DNA of 64,000 nt from Rhizobium sp. L51/94. Lineage in GTDB: Bacteria > Pseudomonadota > Alphaproteobacteria > Rhizobiales > Rhizobiaceae. Both the position numbers and the translations under genes were made by a program. Below the pieces are notes generated by a model that was not told where the DNA came from, did not search any database, and was given only the letters and a program-made list of their open reading frames with translations. The number at the start of each line of letters is the position of its first letter. Positions within the stretch are counted from its first letter, which is position 1. Below are positions 7,986-16,837 of this stretch, piece after piece. The stretch covers positions 930,001 through 994,000 of the forward strand of contig NZ_CP072142.1 of the NCBI RefSeq assembly GCF_019355555.1, read 5' to 3'.

Positions 7986-8330
7986 CTGCGCCGTCACGAA
8001 TTGAGCGACGAGGAATGGGCTATCATTGCACCTCTGCTGCCGAACAACAGCCGTGGAATTGAACGTGTCGATGACCGTTGGGTCATCAACGGTATCCTCT
8101 GGCGTTTCAGGACTGGTTCGTCTTGGCGAGATGTGCCGGAGCGTTATGGCCCGCGCACGACGCTTTACAATCGGTTCTCCCGATGGCGCAAGGCGGGCGT
8201 CTGGGATCGTCTTCCGGACGCCGTTTCAAAGCGTTAAGATGGAGACATAGTGATGGTCGACAGTACTTGTGTTCGCGTCTGTCGCAGTCCGCCGAAAGTC
8301 TGGGCAAAGTACGTGTTGATGGCGAGCATC
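7986..8330 (+). pseudogene. IS5-family transposase remnant
   Basis: LRRHELSDEEWAIIAPLLP, WVINGILWRFRTGSSWRDVP and TTLYNRFSRWRKAGVWDRL are the DUF4096-type N-terminal domain of two-frame IS5 transposases, ending at a stop at 8235-8237. The expected initiator is CTG (7986) instead of ATG. The second frame starts normally (VMVDSTCVRV, from about 8251) but decays after about 15 codons, before the DDE core. No terminal inverted repeats were found, so the element is immobile. Confidence 0.75.
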
Positions 8331-8871
8331 AGTTACTGTGGCGATGTCTGTACTTTCGCTTTGTCACTATTACCTCCAGTTGCTTGTCGGCGCCGGAGAA
8401 GTCCGGCGTATTGAACAAATCGGAGGTTTAAAATCCATTCCAGCAGTCGGTATGCAGCTCATCCGTTATCGGCACGGCGAGTTTGGCCTCACAGGCCCAC
8501 GTGTCTTGCTGCCGGTCCTCAAGATGATGGCAATGGCAATGACATCGGTAGGGGCGATGACGCTGCGACAGCGGTGTTCCTGCTGATGATGAGGCGATCA
8601 TCCACGTCGTTCTCGGCCGACAATGCCGCGAAGCCCCGATACGGCCTCTCATCTCGGCTGGTCTGGCGCCGGTCGGGCCTTGGCCTGCAACGGCTTCGCC
8701 GACCTTCTTCCCCTGACCGCAAGCGGCCATTCCTCGCGAGCCAACAAGCTCGGCTACCGCCGTCCTCCGCTGGCGCTGTGGTCCTTTGGATGCAGCAGGC
8801 CAACCCGTCGCCTCTCGACCGCCATCGAGGCCGCATCGGGCGGCTTCGAACAACTCTCAGGAGGAACGACA
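8331..8871. other. Decayed intergenic DNA upstream of DUF736
   Basis: No protein-like frame is recognisable on either strand. AGGAGG at 8860-8865 at the right end is the ribosome binding site of the DUF736 gene. Confidence 0.45.
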
Positions 8872-9171
8872 ATGGCTCAGATCGGCACCTTCACCCGCGA
8901 CGAAACCGGCGCCTACAACGGTACCATCAAGACCCTCACCCTCAACGTCAAGGCATCAATCAAACCCTGCGACCGCGACAACGATCGCGCCCCGGACTTC
9001 CGGGTCACAGCAACGGGTGTCGAGTTCGGAGCCGGCTGGAGCCGGACCGCCCGGGAAACCGGCGCCGAATACCTCTCGCTCAAGCTCGACGATCCGTCCT
9101 TCACAGCTCCGGTCTATGCCTCCCTCGTCCAGGGCGACAAAGGCGAGCACAAGCTCATCTGGTCCCGCTGA
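8872..9171 (+). CDS. DUF736 family protein
   Basis: 99 residues from the ATG at 8872, chosen over longer frames because AGGAGG lies 7 bases upstream and the family begins with MAQIGTF. The conserved core is IGTFTRDETGAYNGTIKTL, APDFRV, GAGWSRTARETGAEYLSLKL and the terminal LIWSR. DUF736 proteins are small, probably beta-rich cytoplasmic proteins found almost always on plasmids and integrative elements of alphaproteobacteria. Their function is unknown. A second, truncated copy lies at 11863-12030. The gene is followed by a strong stem at 9182-9206 and is convergent with the primase-helicase. Confidence 0.9.
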   Translation: MAQIGTFTRDETGAYNGTIKTLTLNVKASIKPCDRDNDRAPDFRVTATGVEFGAGWSRTARETGAEYLSLKLDDPSFTAPVYASLVQGDKGEHKLIWSR

Positions 9172-9181
9172 CCAGAAACAC

Positions 9182-9206
9182 GGCGCTCCGCCCACAGCGG
9201 GGCGCC
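9182..9206. terminator. Bidirectional terminator-like stem between DUF736 and primase-helicase
   Basis: GGCGCTCCGC (9182-9191) pairs with GCGGGGCGCC (9197-9206), with one G-U pair, over a five-base loop. It occupies nearly the whole gap between two convergent genes. A T-run is poor in both directions. Confidence 0.55.
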
Positions 9207-9207
9207 C

Positions 9208-11649
9208 TCATTCGATCACATAGCCCAGCGCGCGATAACCCACTCGTCGCTTTGCCGCCATCCGGGCCAGAACGGGAACGGTGCTATCGACGTAATCGAC
9301 GACCAAGACGTCTTTCTTACCGTCATGCTGACGATGCAGACGTCCGACATACTGCGCCAAAGTGCCTTTCCAGGCGATCGGCATGGTGAGGAACAACGTG
9401 TCGAGCCGGGCGTCATCGAAGCCTTCCCCGATATAGCGGCCTATCGCAAGTATCAGACGCTCATCATCGTCTGCGACATTCAACGCCGTGTTGGCTTGCT
9501 TGCGATCCTTCGCCGACATGCCGCCACGTAGCACCACCAGATTTTTTACAAACGGTGAGAACTTCTGCTGCAGATAATCAAGGTGATCCTTACGCTCCGT
9601 CAGCAGGATGGGCGAACGTTTGGCCTCGAGGGACTTCAACACGTCATCGAATATCAGGTCATTTCGGCCTTGGTTCTGCGCAAGGGCCGCATAGATCGCT
9701 GGCATTGACGGGCGCTCTGCCGAGACGAGTGACGCTGGTAACTCAAACTTCGTCGAACGGTCGCGGGCACGGTGGCGCATACCACGCTCGGCAGCTTGAA
9801 GTCTTGCATCGACCCGATGGCGAACGGGACCGCATTGCATGAAGATGATCGGATGATGGCCGTCCTTTCGGGCGACCGTCGCTGATAGGCCAACCACGTA
9901 TCGCGCCTTGGATCTGCGAGCGACAAGTTCAAAACTTGCAGCGGACAGATGGTGGCACTCGTCCACAATCAGATGACCGTAATTTCCCACGATGTCATCG
10001 ACCTCGCCATTGCGAACCAGGCTTTGGATCAGCGCCACATCGATGATCCCTGTTGGCTTCCTTTTCCCGCCACCGATGATGCCGATCTGCTTTGGGTCGA
10101 TGCTCAGGAAGGAACTCAGACGCTCTACCCATTGGGTGAGAAGCTCCCTGCGGTGAACAAGAACCAGCGTGTTGCGGCTTCGATGTGCAATGAGTGCAGC
10201 AGCGACAACTGTCTTGCCGAAGGCGGTCGTCGCGGCGAGCACGCCGTTGTCGTTGGCGACAAGAGCAGCAAAGGCCCGCGATTGTGGCCGTCGCAGTTCC
10301 CCTTGGAACGAGACGCCGGCGGGTAGCGCATCTCCGTCTTCGCGGTGATCCTCCAAAATGGCGGTCGCGCCATGGCTCTTGACGAGCTCAATTGCTTCGT
10401 CGAAGCAGCCTCGTGGCAGCGCGACATGGCGTGGATGAAGCTCGGCACAGGAGATGATCCGCGGCTTGCCGAATGTCGGCAATCGCATTGCTTGCGCACG
10501 ATAAAATTCCGGGTTCTGGAATGCTGCCAGGCGCACGAACTGCGCAATCAGCGCGGACGGAAGCTCGGTCCTATCGATATAAACCTGATCGGCGATCACG
10601 ACCTTGATGCTTTGCGGGATCGCAGCCTCAATTCGCCGCGGCTCGCTCCGACGTGACGGCAACATCATCCACGGCTCATCGGCATGTTCGTCATCGACCG
10701 GCATCCGGACGCCCAAGACCCGCCCCGACAATTCGGCTTCGTCGGCGATCCTGAAGACTTCGTCCGCCGACAACCTGGGTAAAGACGACAGGTATGCCCA
10801 CTGGTCATCGTAGGGTTGCAGGTCGCCATCGATAAAAACGCTGTTTCCATTTTCGCGAGCTTTCCTTTGCAGGGGAAGCGCGATCAGATTGCCGAAGCCG
10901 CCAAGTGGCATGGTATCCTGGTTGGGAAAGAAACGGTCATAGGACGTGAAGCCGATCTCGGGGCGGTTCTCCATCGTCTCTGTGATCAGTGCGGCCCCCA
11001 GTTGTCGGGCGACCTTCGCGGGAACGGGTTCGGAGAAGAATATCCAGACATGGCCGCCGTTTCCCGACCTCGACCGTTCGAGGGCTGCGGCAATTCCTTT
11101 TGCGTGACAGGTTGCCAGCAACGCTCTGGTATCGTCCGCCCAGCTTTCCTTGTCGAAGTCAGCAGCAAGGAACCAGCATGTTTCGTCTTGCAGCAATGGA
11201 TATACGCCGGCAACAAAGTCGCTTGAACGGGCATCGCCGCCACGAAGGTGCTTTTCGATGATATCCTCGGAATACGGGATGAACGCCTGATGCGGGCAGT
11301 CCCCACATTTCACCTTCGGCTTGCCGCAGATTCCTTTCGCCCACTCGTTGGAACAGGATGGCGAATAGCCGGTGCGTCCATCCTTTCTATTTTCCCATCG
11401 CACCGGAAAGACATCGGGGCGCCCGGCAAACAACTGCCGGAATAACTCCACCTTCTCCATCGACGGCGAGCTGTTGGTAACAGGGGCATCGGTGAAGGCT
11501 GGCTTTTCGGCGGCAATCTGGCTATCGGAAATCAGCTGTTGCTCAAACACTTCCAGCTCACGCTCAAGCGCCATCCGCTCTTCATTCAGATCGGCTAACC
11601 GCCGTCGAATGCGAGCAATGTTCTCCCAAGCATCATTCTTTTCCGCCAA
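9208..11649 (-). CDS. TOTE-type archaeo-eukaryotic primase fused to SF2 helicase
   Basis: 813 residues. Residues 1-45 form a charged coiled coil. Cys99, Cys108, Cys115 and Cys118 (CSNEWAKGIC...KCGDC) resemble a zinc-binding knuckle. The primase domain follows, with the metal-binding pair in LAADFDKE (Asp164, Asp166) and the SGNGGHVWIFF segment (195-205). The C-terminal half is a superfamily 2 helicase: Walker A region TTAFGKTVVAAALI near residue 480, VDECHHLSA near 565 and QYVGRLHRQ near 770. Similar primase-helicases belong to the TOTE class of predicted conflict systems and are common on plasmids. It may synthesise primers or remodel nucleic acids in element maintenance or defence (inference). 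No partner effector gene is adjacent. Confidence 0.8.
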   Translation of the reverse strand: MAEKNDAWENIARIRRRLADLNEERMALERELEVFEQQLISDSQIAAEKPAFTDAPVTNSSPSMEKVELFRQLFAGRPDVFPVRWENRKDGRTGYSPSCSNEWAKGICGKPKVKCGDCPHQAFIPYSEDIIEKHLRGGDARSSDFVAGVYPLLQDETCWFLAADFDKESWADDTRALLATCHAKGIAAALERSRSGNGGHVWIFFSEPVPAKVARQLGAALITETMENRPEIGFTSYDRFFPNQDTMPLGGFGNLIALPLQRKARENGNSVFIDGDLQPYDDQWAYLSSLPRLSADEVFRIADEAELSGRVLGVRMPVDDEHADEPWMMLPSRRSEPRRIEAAIPQSIKVVIADQVYIDRTELPSALIAQFVRLAAFQNPEFYRAQAMRLPTFGKPRIISCAELHPRHVALPRGCFDEAIELVKSHGATAILEDHREDGDALPAGVSFQGELRRPQSRAFAALVANDNGVLAATTAFGKTVVAAALIAHRSRNTLVLVHRRELLTQWVERLSSFLSIDPKQIGIIGGGKRKPTGIIDVALIQSLVRNGEVDDIVGNYGHLIVDECHHLSAASFELVARRSKARYVVGLSATVARKDGHHPIIFMQCGPVRHRVDARLQAAERGMRHRARDRSTKFELPASLVSAERPSMPAIYAALAQNQGRNDLIFDDVLKSLEAKRSPILLTERKDHLDYLQQKFSPFVKNLVVLRGGMSAKDRKQANTALNVADDDERLILAIGRYIGEGFDDARLDTLFLTMPIAWKGTLAQYVGRLHRQHDGKKDVLVVDYVDSTVPVLARMAAKRRVGYRALGYVIE

Positions 11650-11750
11650 CTTTGAAGCTTCCGCCTAAATGATCATGCGGATCAGCATAGGCCAAAGACG
11701 TCCGCATTTTAACACGCACTATCCATCGCAGCGGCACAGAAGGCTCCGGA

Positions 11751-11861
11751 ATTATGCGGAGTAAAATCCACCGCGAGCATCGGCAAAAGCAGGCTTCAGC
11801 GACCAACGCTCCGCATAATCACGCTCTATGCATAATCGACCTTATGCGGTGCACCGCATAA
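11751..11861. repeat. Cluster of inverted TTATGCGG repeats
   Basis: ATTATGCGGA (11751-11760) is repeated inverted as TCCGCATAAT (11810-11819). A perfect 20-bp palindrome, TTATGCGGTGCACCGCATAA, occupies 11842-11861. So the octamer TTATGCGG occurs four times in alternating orientation within 111 bp. The palindrome ends 1 bp before the DUF736 fragment, at the exact point where homology begins. This suggests a recombination or transposition end; no recombinase gene is adjacent. Confidence 0.65.
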
Positions 11862-11862
11862 T

Positions 11863-12030
11863 GTCGAATTCGGCGCAGGCTGGCAGAAGCAGGCCCGGGA
11901 AACCGAGCGCGCCTGCATCTCGGTCAAACTTGACGATCCGAGTTTTCCGGCCCCGATCTACGCGACGCTCAGTGAAATCCAGGGACACGAGGGACTGCAG
12001 CTCATCTGGTCGCGCAACACCCGCCGCTGA
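11863..12030 (+). pseudogene. DUF736 3' fragment
   Basis: This frame encodes VEFGAGWQKQARETERACIS, then VKLDDPSFPAPIYATL and LQLIWSRNTRR to a TGA at 12028. It matches the last half of the intact DUF736 protein at 8872. The 5' half is missing and replaced by the TTATGCGG palindrome, so it was truncated by a rearrangement rather than by gradual decay. Confidence 0.8.
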
Positions 12031-12040
12031 TCAGACATCG

Positions 12041-12067
12041 AAGCCCCGCTCGATCCGGGCGGGGCTT
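12041..12067. terminator. Terminator hairpin between DUF736 fragment and HU gene
   Basis: AAGCCCCGC (12041-12049) pairs perfectly with GCGGGGCTT (12059-12067). It lies between converging frames and could serve both; the HU stop codon is 9 bp away. Confidence 0.65.
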
Positions 12068-12075
12068 TCCTCAGA

Positions 12076-12354
12076 TCACTTGTTGAGCGCATCCTTCAGC
12101 GCCTTGGCTGGTGTGAACACCAGCTTCTTGGCGGCGGCGACCTTGATGGCCGCTCCGGTCGCGGGATTGCGCGCCTCGCGCTCCGGTGTATCTTTCACCT
12201 TGAATTTTCCGAAGCCGGGAAGGCTCGTTTCGTCGCCGGCAATCGCTGCGTCTATGATCGATGCAATCACCGCTTCGACGATCGCCTTTCCCTGGGCCTT
12301 CGTGAGACTGTGCTCGTCGGCGATCTTGTCGGCAATTTCATTGGTGGTCGTCAT
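12076..12354 (-). CDS. HU-family DNA-binding protein
   Basis: 92 residues, the standard length of HU/IHF monomers. Visible features are the helical N-terminus (IADKIADEHSLTKAQGKAIV), the GFGKFKVKDTPEREARNPATG arm region split at residues about 47-67, and the C-terminal VFTPAKALKDALN. The arm carries the conserved NPATG, which contacts the minor groove. Such proteins bend and compact DNA as dimers. This copy has a different N-terminal half from the standard chromosomal HU pattern MNKNELV and lies in plasmid-like surroundings, so it is probably an accessory, element-encoded paralogue (inference). Confidence 0.9.
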   Translation of the reverse strand: MTTTNEIADKIADEHSLTKAQGKAIVEAVIASIIDAAIAGDETSLPGFGKFKVKDTPEREARNPATGAAIKVAAAKKLVFTPAKALKDALNK

Positions 12355-12760
12355 ATCGTTCTCCCCATTGTCATTCGTGCGAAAATCCCTGACAGAGGAT
12401 CACAGCCCTGTCATCGACCCACCCCGCCAAGAGCAGCGATTTGCTGATTTTTCCACAGCTACCGCGTATTTGGCGCATCACGGTGCATCTGTATTGGTGG
12501 ATCCGCACGCGGGCATCGAGCCCACTTGCGGATCAATGGGCAGTACGGAGAGGGAATGTCTGCTGCGTCCAACCGAGGATGCCATGGCGGCATGAAGGCC
12601 TAGGACGAGCGGGTCCCCGAAATTTCTTGCCCGATCCTGAGGCCCGACCACAGAAGTTCGGCTCACCCTGCCGGCTCCGCCGGTCTCTATCGCGACCGTT
12701 GACCCCTCCATCCCTCCATGACCGCGGGCGTCGTCTTTAACAAACGTCAAGGAGACGACG

Positions 12761-12944
12761 ATGGCAAACGAACTGGAACGGAGCATCGTGGAACTGCAGG
12801 CCGAGTTGCGGAACGCACACCCGGACGAACGTACACCCGGACGAACGTCGCCGGATCGAGGCGGAACTCGACCTGGCGCTGGCTGGGCGCGAAGTCCTGA
12901 TGGCCGAACGGGAAGTCAGACTCAGCGCCGAGCCGCCCTTTTGA
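12761..12944 (+). pseudogene. Small hypothetical gene broken by a 16-bp tandem duplication
   Basis: ATG at 12761 has an excellent ribosome binding site (AAGGAG at 12749-12754). It starts MANELERSIVELQAELRNAH. ACACCCGGACGAACGT occurs twice in tandem at 12817-12832 and 12833-12848. Removing one copy restores a single 55-residue frame that continues PDERRRIEAELDLALAGREV and ends SAEPPF at a TGA (12942-12944). With the duplication the frame is shifted. The restored product is a charged helical, probably coiled-coil protein of unknown function. Confidence 0.65.
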
Positions 12945-14577
12945 GGGTGGCTTTCACCATATCGCCAAGGCCACCCTGCCGGATCGACCGGCATGATAGA
13001 CTGGAAGCTCCATGACGACCAAGACCCGTTCCGCCTGTCGGTCACGGAAGTGATCAGTTCCCACACGGCGCCTTTCGACGCTCTGTGATCGAAATCAAGA
13101 CCGCGCTGCCGGACGTCGTGCCGCAACGCGACGCCGATAGAGTTTCCTGCGTCTTCGACTTCCTCACCGTCCATTGGCGTCGCGTCCTACGCTTGCACTA
13201 CGGTCCTATTTCGCGGACTGCCCGTTATTCCGCAACGACAAATTTGGCCTGAAGCTCGCGATCAACAGTCCGTTCTTCGCCGAGATCAAGATCACGTTTG
13301 AATCCAATGGGCGAGACCCCGTCTCACGTTTACCGGAAGGCACGCCCTGGCGGTCCTCCTCTCGCAGCCGATCAGATGACGCTCTCCGGGCGGCCATGGG
13401 GCTTCGGTTCGTATCCATGAGATCGCCTCTTTCGCAGCAGTTCAAGGAAGAGGTTGCCAGCCTCCTCCTCCGGCGTGAAATGATGCACTCGGCTATGACC
13501 ACCGGTGCCAAATGCGACCCCATCGGCGGATAAGACAGACCTCGCCGAACAGATTCGGCTCAATCGACATAGAATAGTAACAGGCCATGTTTTTGATGGG
13601 GGCCCTGCGTTCGACGTAGAGCTGATTTGGCTGGATGATAATGACAGGCAGAACCGGACACGGCGGATTAATATTAGATGGGATGGCAGACCGATGATCC
13701 GGGCGATCCGCCTGCGGCGGACGTCTCAATTCACCTCGCGAACGAAGCCCGCAAGCGGGTCTCCGCCGTTCCCGGTGACGATGCTCTGGCAGCGATGCAT
13801 CGTCGTCGCTTGGCGTCGAGGGCGTTGATTAGCGCTGCGTATTGTCGGCAAACTGCGACGGCATCAAGATCTATCCGACACCCGCCCGGCCTGTCTGGCC
13901 GGTTGGCGGACGCAGCCCCGACTTCCTCAAACACGACGGAGAGGCGGAACGCTTTGCACTATGCCCGCATTCTTCGGGCATGCGCTGAGGGTGGTAATCC
14001 TCTCCTGCGTTGCGCTAGCCGTTGCCTCGTTCGGATGTTATTGATATCTCACCGTTTCGGTCACCGACATTCCGACACCTCACGACGACGGCCCGCTTCA
14101 GCATCTTCCACGAAATCGGTCTGGTCGCCATGTTATAGCAGTTGCGCGTTAGCATAGGTGGTCAAACTGATTTGGTCCGAGAGCAGGATAGGCTAACGGT
14201 ATACCGTGCCGTTTCGCCCGCGGGGCGCAGTCGCTTTGGCGCGGCGATGATGCTCAATATGGCGGACGTACGCTGGCGATCAGTTGGGGAAAAATCGACG
14301 GTAATACCGCCCGTTTGTACGCAGATGCCTTACCGCAAAGGAAGGGCATCGCCGCCATTGGCGCGTCCTGGTGCGTCAGAACAACCGATTTGGGAATAGG
14401 CGAATGGGCTGAGCAGCAAGATGGCAATCCGGTGTCAGTCGTGACAGGCGTATCCATTTCTAAGCGAACGGGTTTTTTGGCGAATAAGCGAATCGGTGAT
14501 GCGGAAAGGCCATTGTGTAGACCGCGATTTATACGATTGCGCAAACCTTCCTGTCCCCGAAAGAGTCTATCGGCTAG
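12945..14577. other. Decayed region without an intact gene
   Basis: About 1.6 kb between the duplicated small gene and the IS701-type element. An ATG frame at 12993-13088 (MIDWKLHDDQDPFRLSVTEV and about a dozen more residues) reads like a relic but matches no family I recognise. Frames on both strands are short and overlap heavily. No promoter or RNA gene is evident. Confidence 0.45.
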
Positions 14578-15994
14578 CACTACTTTGGCAGATTGGGGCA
14601 AGGCTGGTTTGAGATGATTGTGCTCTCTTCGTTGGGAGCGCGATATGGCAGATTGGGATACGGAGCTTTCAGCATTTTTGCAGCCATTTCTGGACAAGCT
14701 CGAACACAAGAAGCGACGACAGATGTGCCCGCTTTACGTCTCTGGGCTCATTGGACCGGGTGACCGCAAGAGTATCGAGCCGATGGCGGAACGGTTTGCT
14801 CCAGGCCAGTACGACCGCCTGCACCATTTCATTTCCGATGGCCTTTGGGATGCTGTTCCTCTTGAGACTGAGCTTGCGCGACAGGCAGACAGGATCGTTG
14901 GCGCGTTAGATGCGTTTCTGGTGATCGATGATACCGGCCTTCCCAAGAAAGGCGACCACTCAGTCGGCGTCGCGCCGCAATACGCTTCGATGCTGGGCAA
15001 GAGGGCAAATTGCCAGACGCTGGTGTCGGTGACGCTTGCCCGAGACGAGGTTCCTGTTCCGGTTGGCTTGCGTCTGTTCCTGCCCGAGGGCTGGACCAGT
15101 GACGAGGATCGAATGGCAAAAGCTGGCGTTCCCGAGCCGATACGCAAACCGCGCACCAAGCCGGAGATCGCTCTTAACGAGATCGATCGGTTGATCGTGG
15201 CTGGTGTCCGGTTTGGCACAGTGCTGGCTGATGCAGGCTACGGCCTGTCGGCTACGTTCCGAAAGGGGCTGAGTGAACGTGGCCTCACCTGGGCGGTCGG
15301 TATCCCCAAGCATCAGAAGGTTTATCCCGATGATGTCGGATTGATCTTTCCCATCTCCGGTCATGGTCGCCCACGCAAGCATCCGATCCCCGACATTCTG
15401 TCGGTTGCCTCGGAGACGATCCTGACGCATGCAAGCTGGAAGAAGGTCAGTTGGCGGCGTGGCACAAAGGGCCGCCTGACGGCACGCTTTGCAGCATTGC
15501 GCGTCCGGATCGCCGACGGCACGCCGCAACGCATTCTTGATAAGGGACAGCAACACATGCCGGGCGAGGAAGCCTGGTTGGTTGGCGAATGGCGATCAAA
15601 CGACGAGCGTAAATACTACCTGTCCAACTTGCCGGCTAACGCCACGTTGAAAGCGCTGGCCGCCGCCATCAAGGCGAGATGGGTTTGCGAGCAAGCGCAT
15701 CAGCAGATGAAAGAGGAACTCGGCCTCGACCACTTCGAAGGCCGATCATGGCAAGGGCTACATCGGCACGCTCTGATGACGATGATCGCCTACGCCTTCC
15801 TCCAGCACCAGAGATTGCAGACTGCAAAGCGGGAAAAAAAAGAAGCGACAAGCACGCAAGGGGCCGCCTGAACCCACCCTGCCTGCTATCCGTCGAGCCG
15901 TCATCAGCGCACTCGCCACGCCCATGACCACAATCCGATGTCCCCACTGCAAAGCGCACATTCGAACCGCAGAACCAGTTCTGCCAAAGTAGTG
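14578..15994 (+). mobile_element. Complete IS701-family insertion sequence with CTAG target duplication
   Basis: Terminal inverted repeats CACTACTTTGGCAGA (14578-14592) and TCTGCCAAAGTAGTG (15980-15994) are perfect 15-mers. Both are flanked directly by CTAG (14574-14577 and 15995-15998), the kind of 4-bp target duplication expected for IS701-family elements. The element is 1417 bp and carries one intact transposase gene. Perfect ends and intact target duplication indicate a recent insertion into already decayed DNA. Confidence 0.85.
14645..15871 (+). CDS. IS701-family transposase
   Basis: 408 residues from the ATG at 14645 (MADWDTELSAFLQPFL). A longer in-frame start at 14618 is less like the family. 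The DDE catalytic triad is readable: first Asp in LVIDDTGLPKKG, second in VLADAGYG, and Glu in VCEQAHQQMKEELGLDHFEG near residue 350. The protein cuts and joins DNA at the element's ends. There is a lysine-rich C-terminal tail (KREKKEATSTQG). The frame is undamaged, so the element may still be active. Confidence 0.9.
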   Translation: MADWDTELSAFLQPFLDKLEHKKRRQMCPLYVSGLIGPGDRKSIEPMAERFAPGQYDRLHHFISDGLWDAVPLETELARQADRIVGALDAFLVIDDTGLPKKGDHSVGVAPQYASMLGKRANCQTLVSVTLARDEVPVPVGLRLFLPEGWTSDEDRMAKAGVPEPIRKPRTKPEIALNEIDRLIVAGVRFGTVLADAGYGLSATFRKGLSERGLTWAVGIPKHQKVYPDDVGLIFPISGHGRPRKHPIPDILSVASETILTHASWKKVSWRRGTKGRLTARFAALRVRIADGTPQRILDKGQQHMPGEEAWLVGEWRSNDERKYYLSNLPANATLKALAAAIKARWVCEQAHQQMKEELGLDHFEGRSWQGLHRHALMTMIAYAFLQHQRLQTAKREKKEATSTQGAA

Positions 15995-15998
15995 CTAG

Positions 15999-16837
15999 TG
16001 CGCGAATCGGCGATCAAGCAAAATCGCCCTTGCGCGAAAGAGAGTTTGGGCGACTAAGACGTCGAGCGTTTTCAATTTATCGGCTAAAATGACATCCCTG
16101 AATTTTCGGCGCGGGTGCGTCATCGTAACCTGCTCTCACTCCAGTCGCCGCATTTCGGCACCCACCCTGCCGCAGAATTGCCGGACCGCGCGATTCCGAG
16201 CGACGCTAGTACCGATAAGTTCCGGTTTCGACAGGCTCATGTCCCGAGAGCGCTACAATCACGCCGGATCGCATTTCCCGGCCGCTCAGCAAAGTCGGCG
16301 CCAGCACCATGCCGAGGCCGGCGACACAAGCATGGTACCAGTTTAATGACCTCAACCACGAGCAAGCCCAAAGGCGTACCGATGCTGAAGAAACCCTGGC
16401 TGTTTGCGACGTATACCCCACCGCTTGTTCGGCAGCCGAGAAACAGCGACTTAAGTCTGAAATAAGCAGCCTTAATAGTTTCAGATGACAAAGGCTTTGG
16501 GTCGGGCGCTGTTGGCGGGCCCGCTGCTGCGCTCGGAGCAACTTCTGTGCAGGCAAAGAGGCGGTCTCGGCCATAGTTGCGACTTGCGGCTCAAGCGCGA
16601 AGAATTTCGCCGTCTCCCGCAATGGAGTTTATGATACAGCTTCGACAACGAAACATTGGTGTCCAGATTTACAGCTGAGGATTGACGGGCGATTTCTGGG
16701 AAGACGTCATTTAAACTCGGCGGGACGGAAAACGCCGGCGGTGAGGTCCGCATCCAGGGTGAGATTAAGCGTTGCGACCATAATCCACTCACCCCCCCGA
16801 TCAGCTACCCCGAGCAACAAGTCGAGATCCGGCTCGG
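15999..16837. other. Intergenic stretch between IS701 element and SNF2 relic
   Basis: No reading frame on either strand resembles a known protein, and no strong ribosome binding site with a credible frame is visible. It is probably part of the same decayed zone. Confidence 0.45.
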
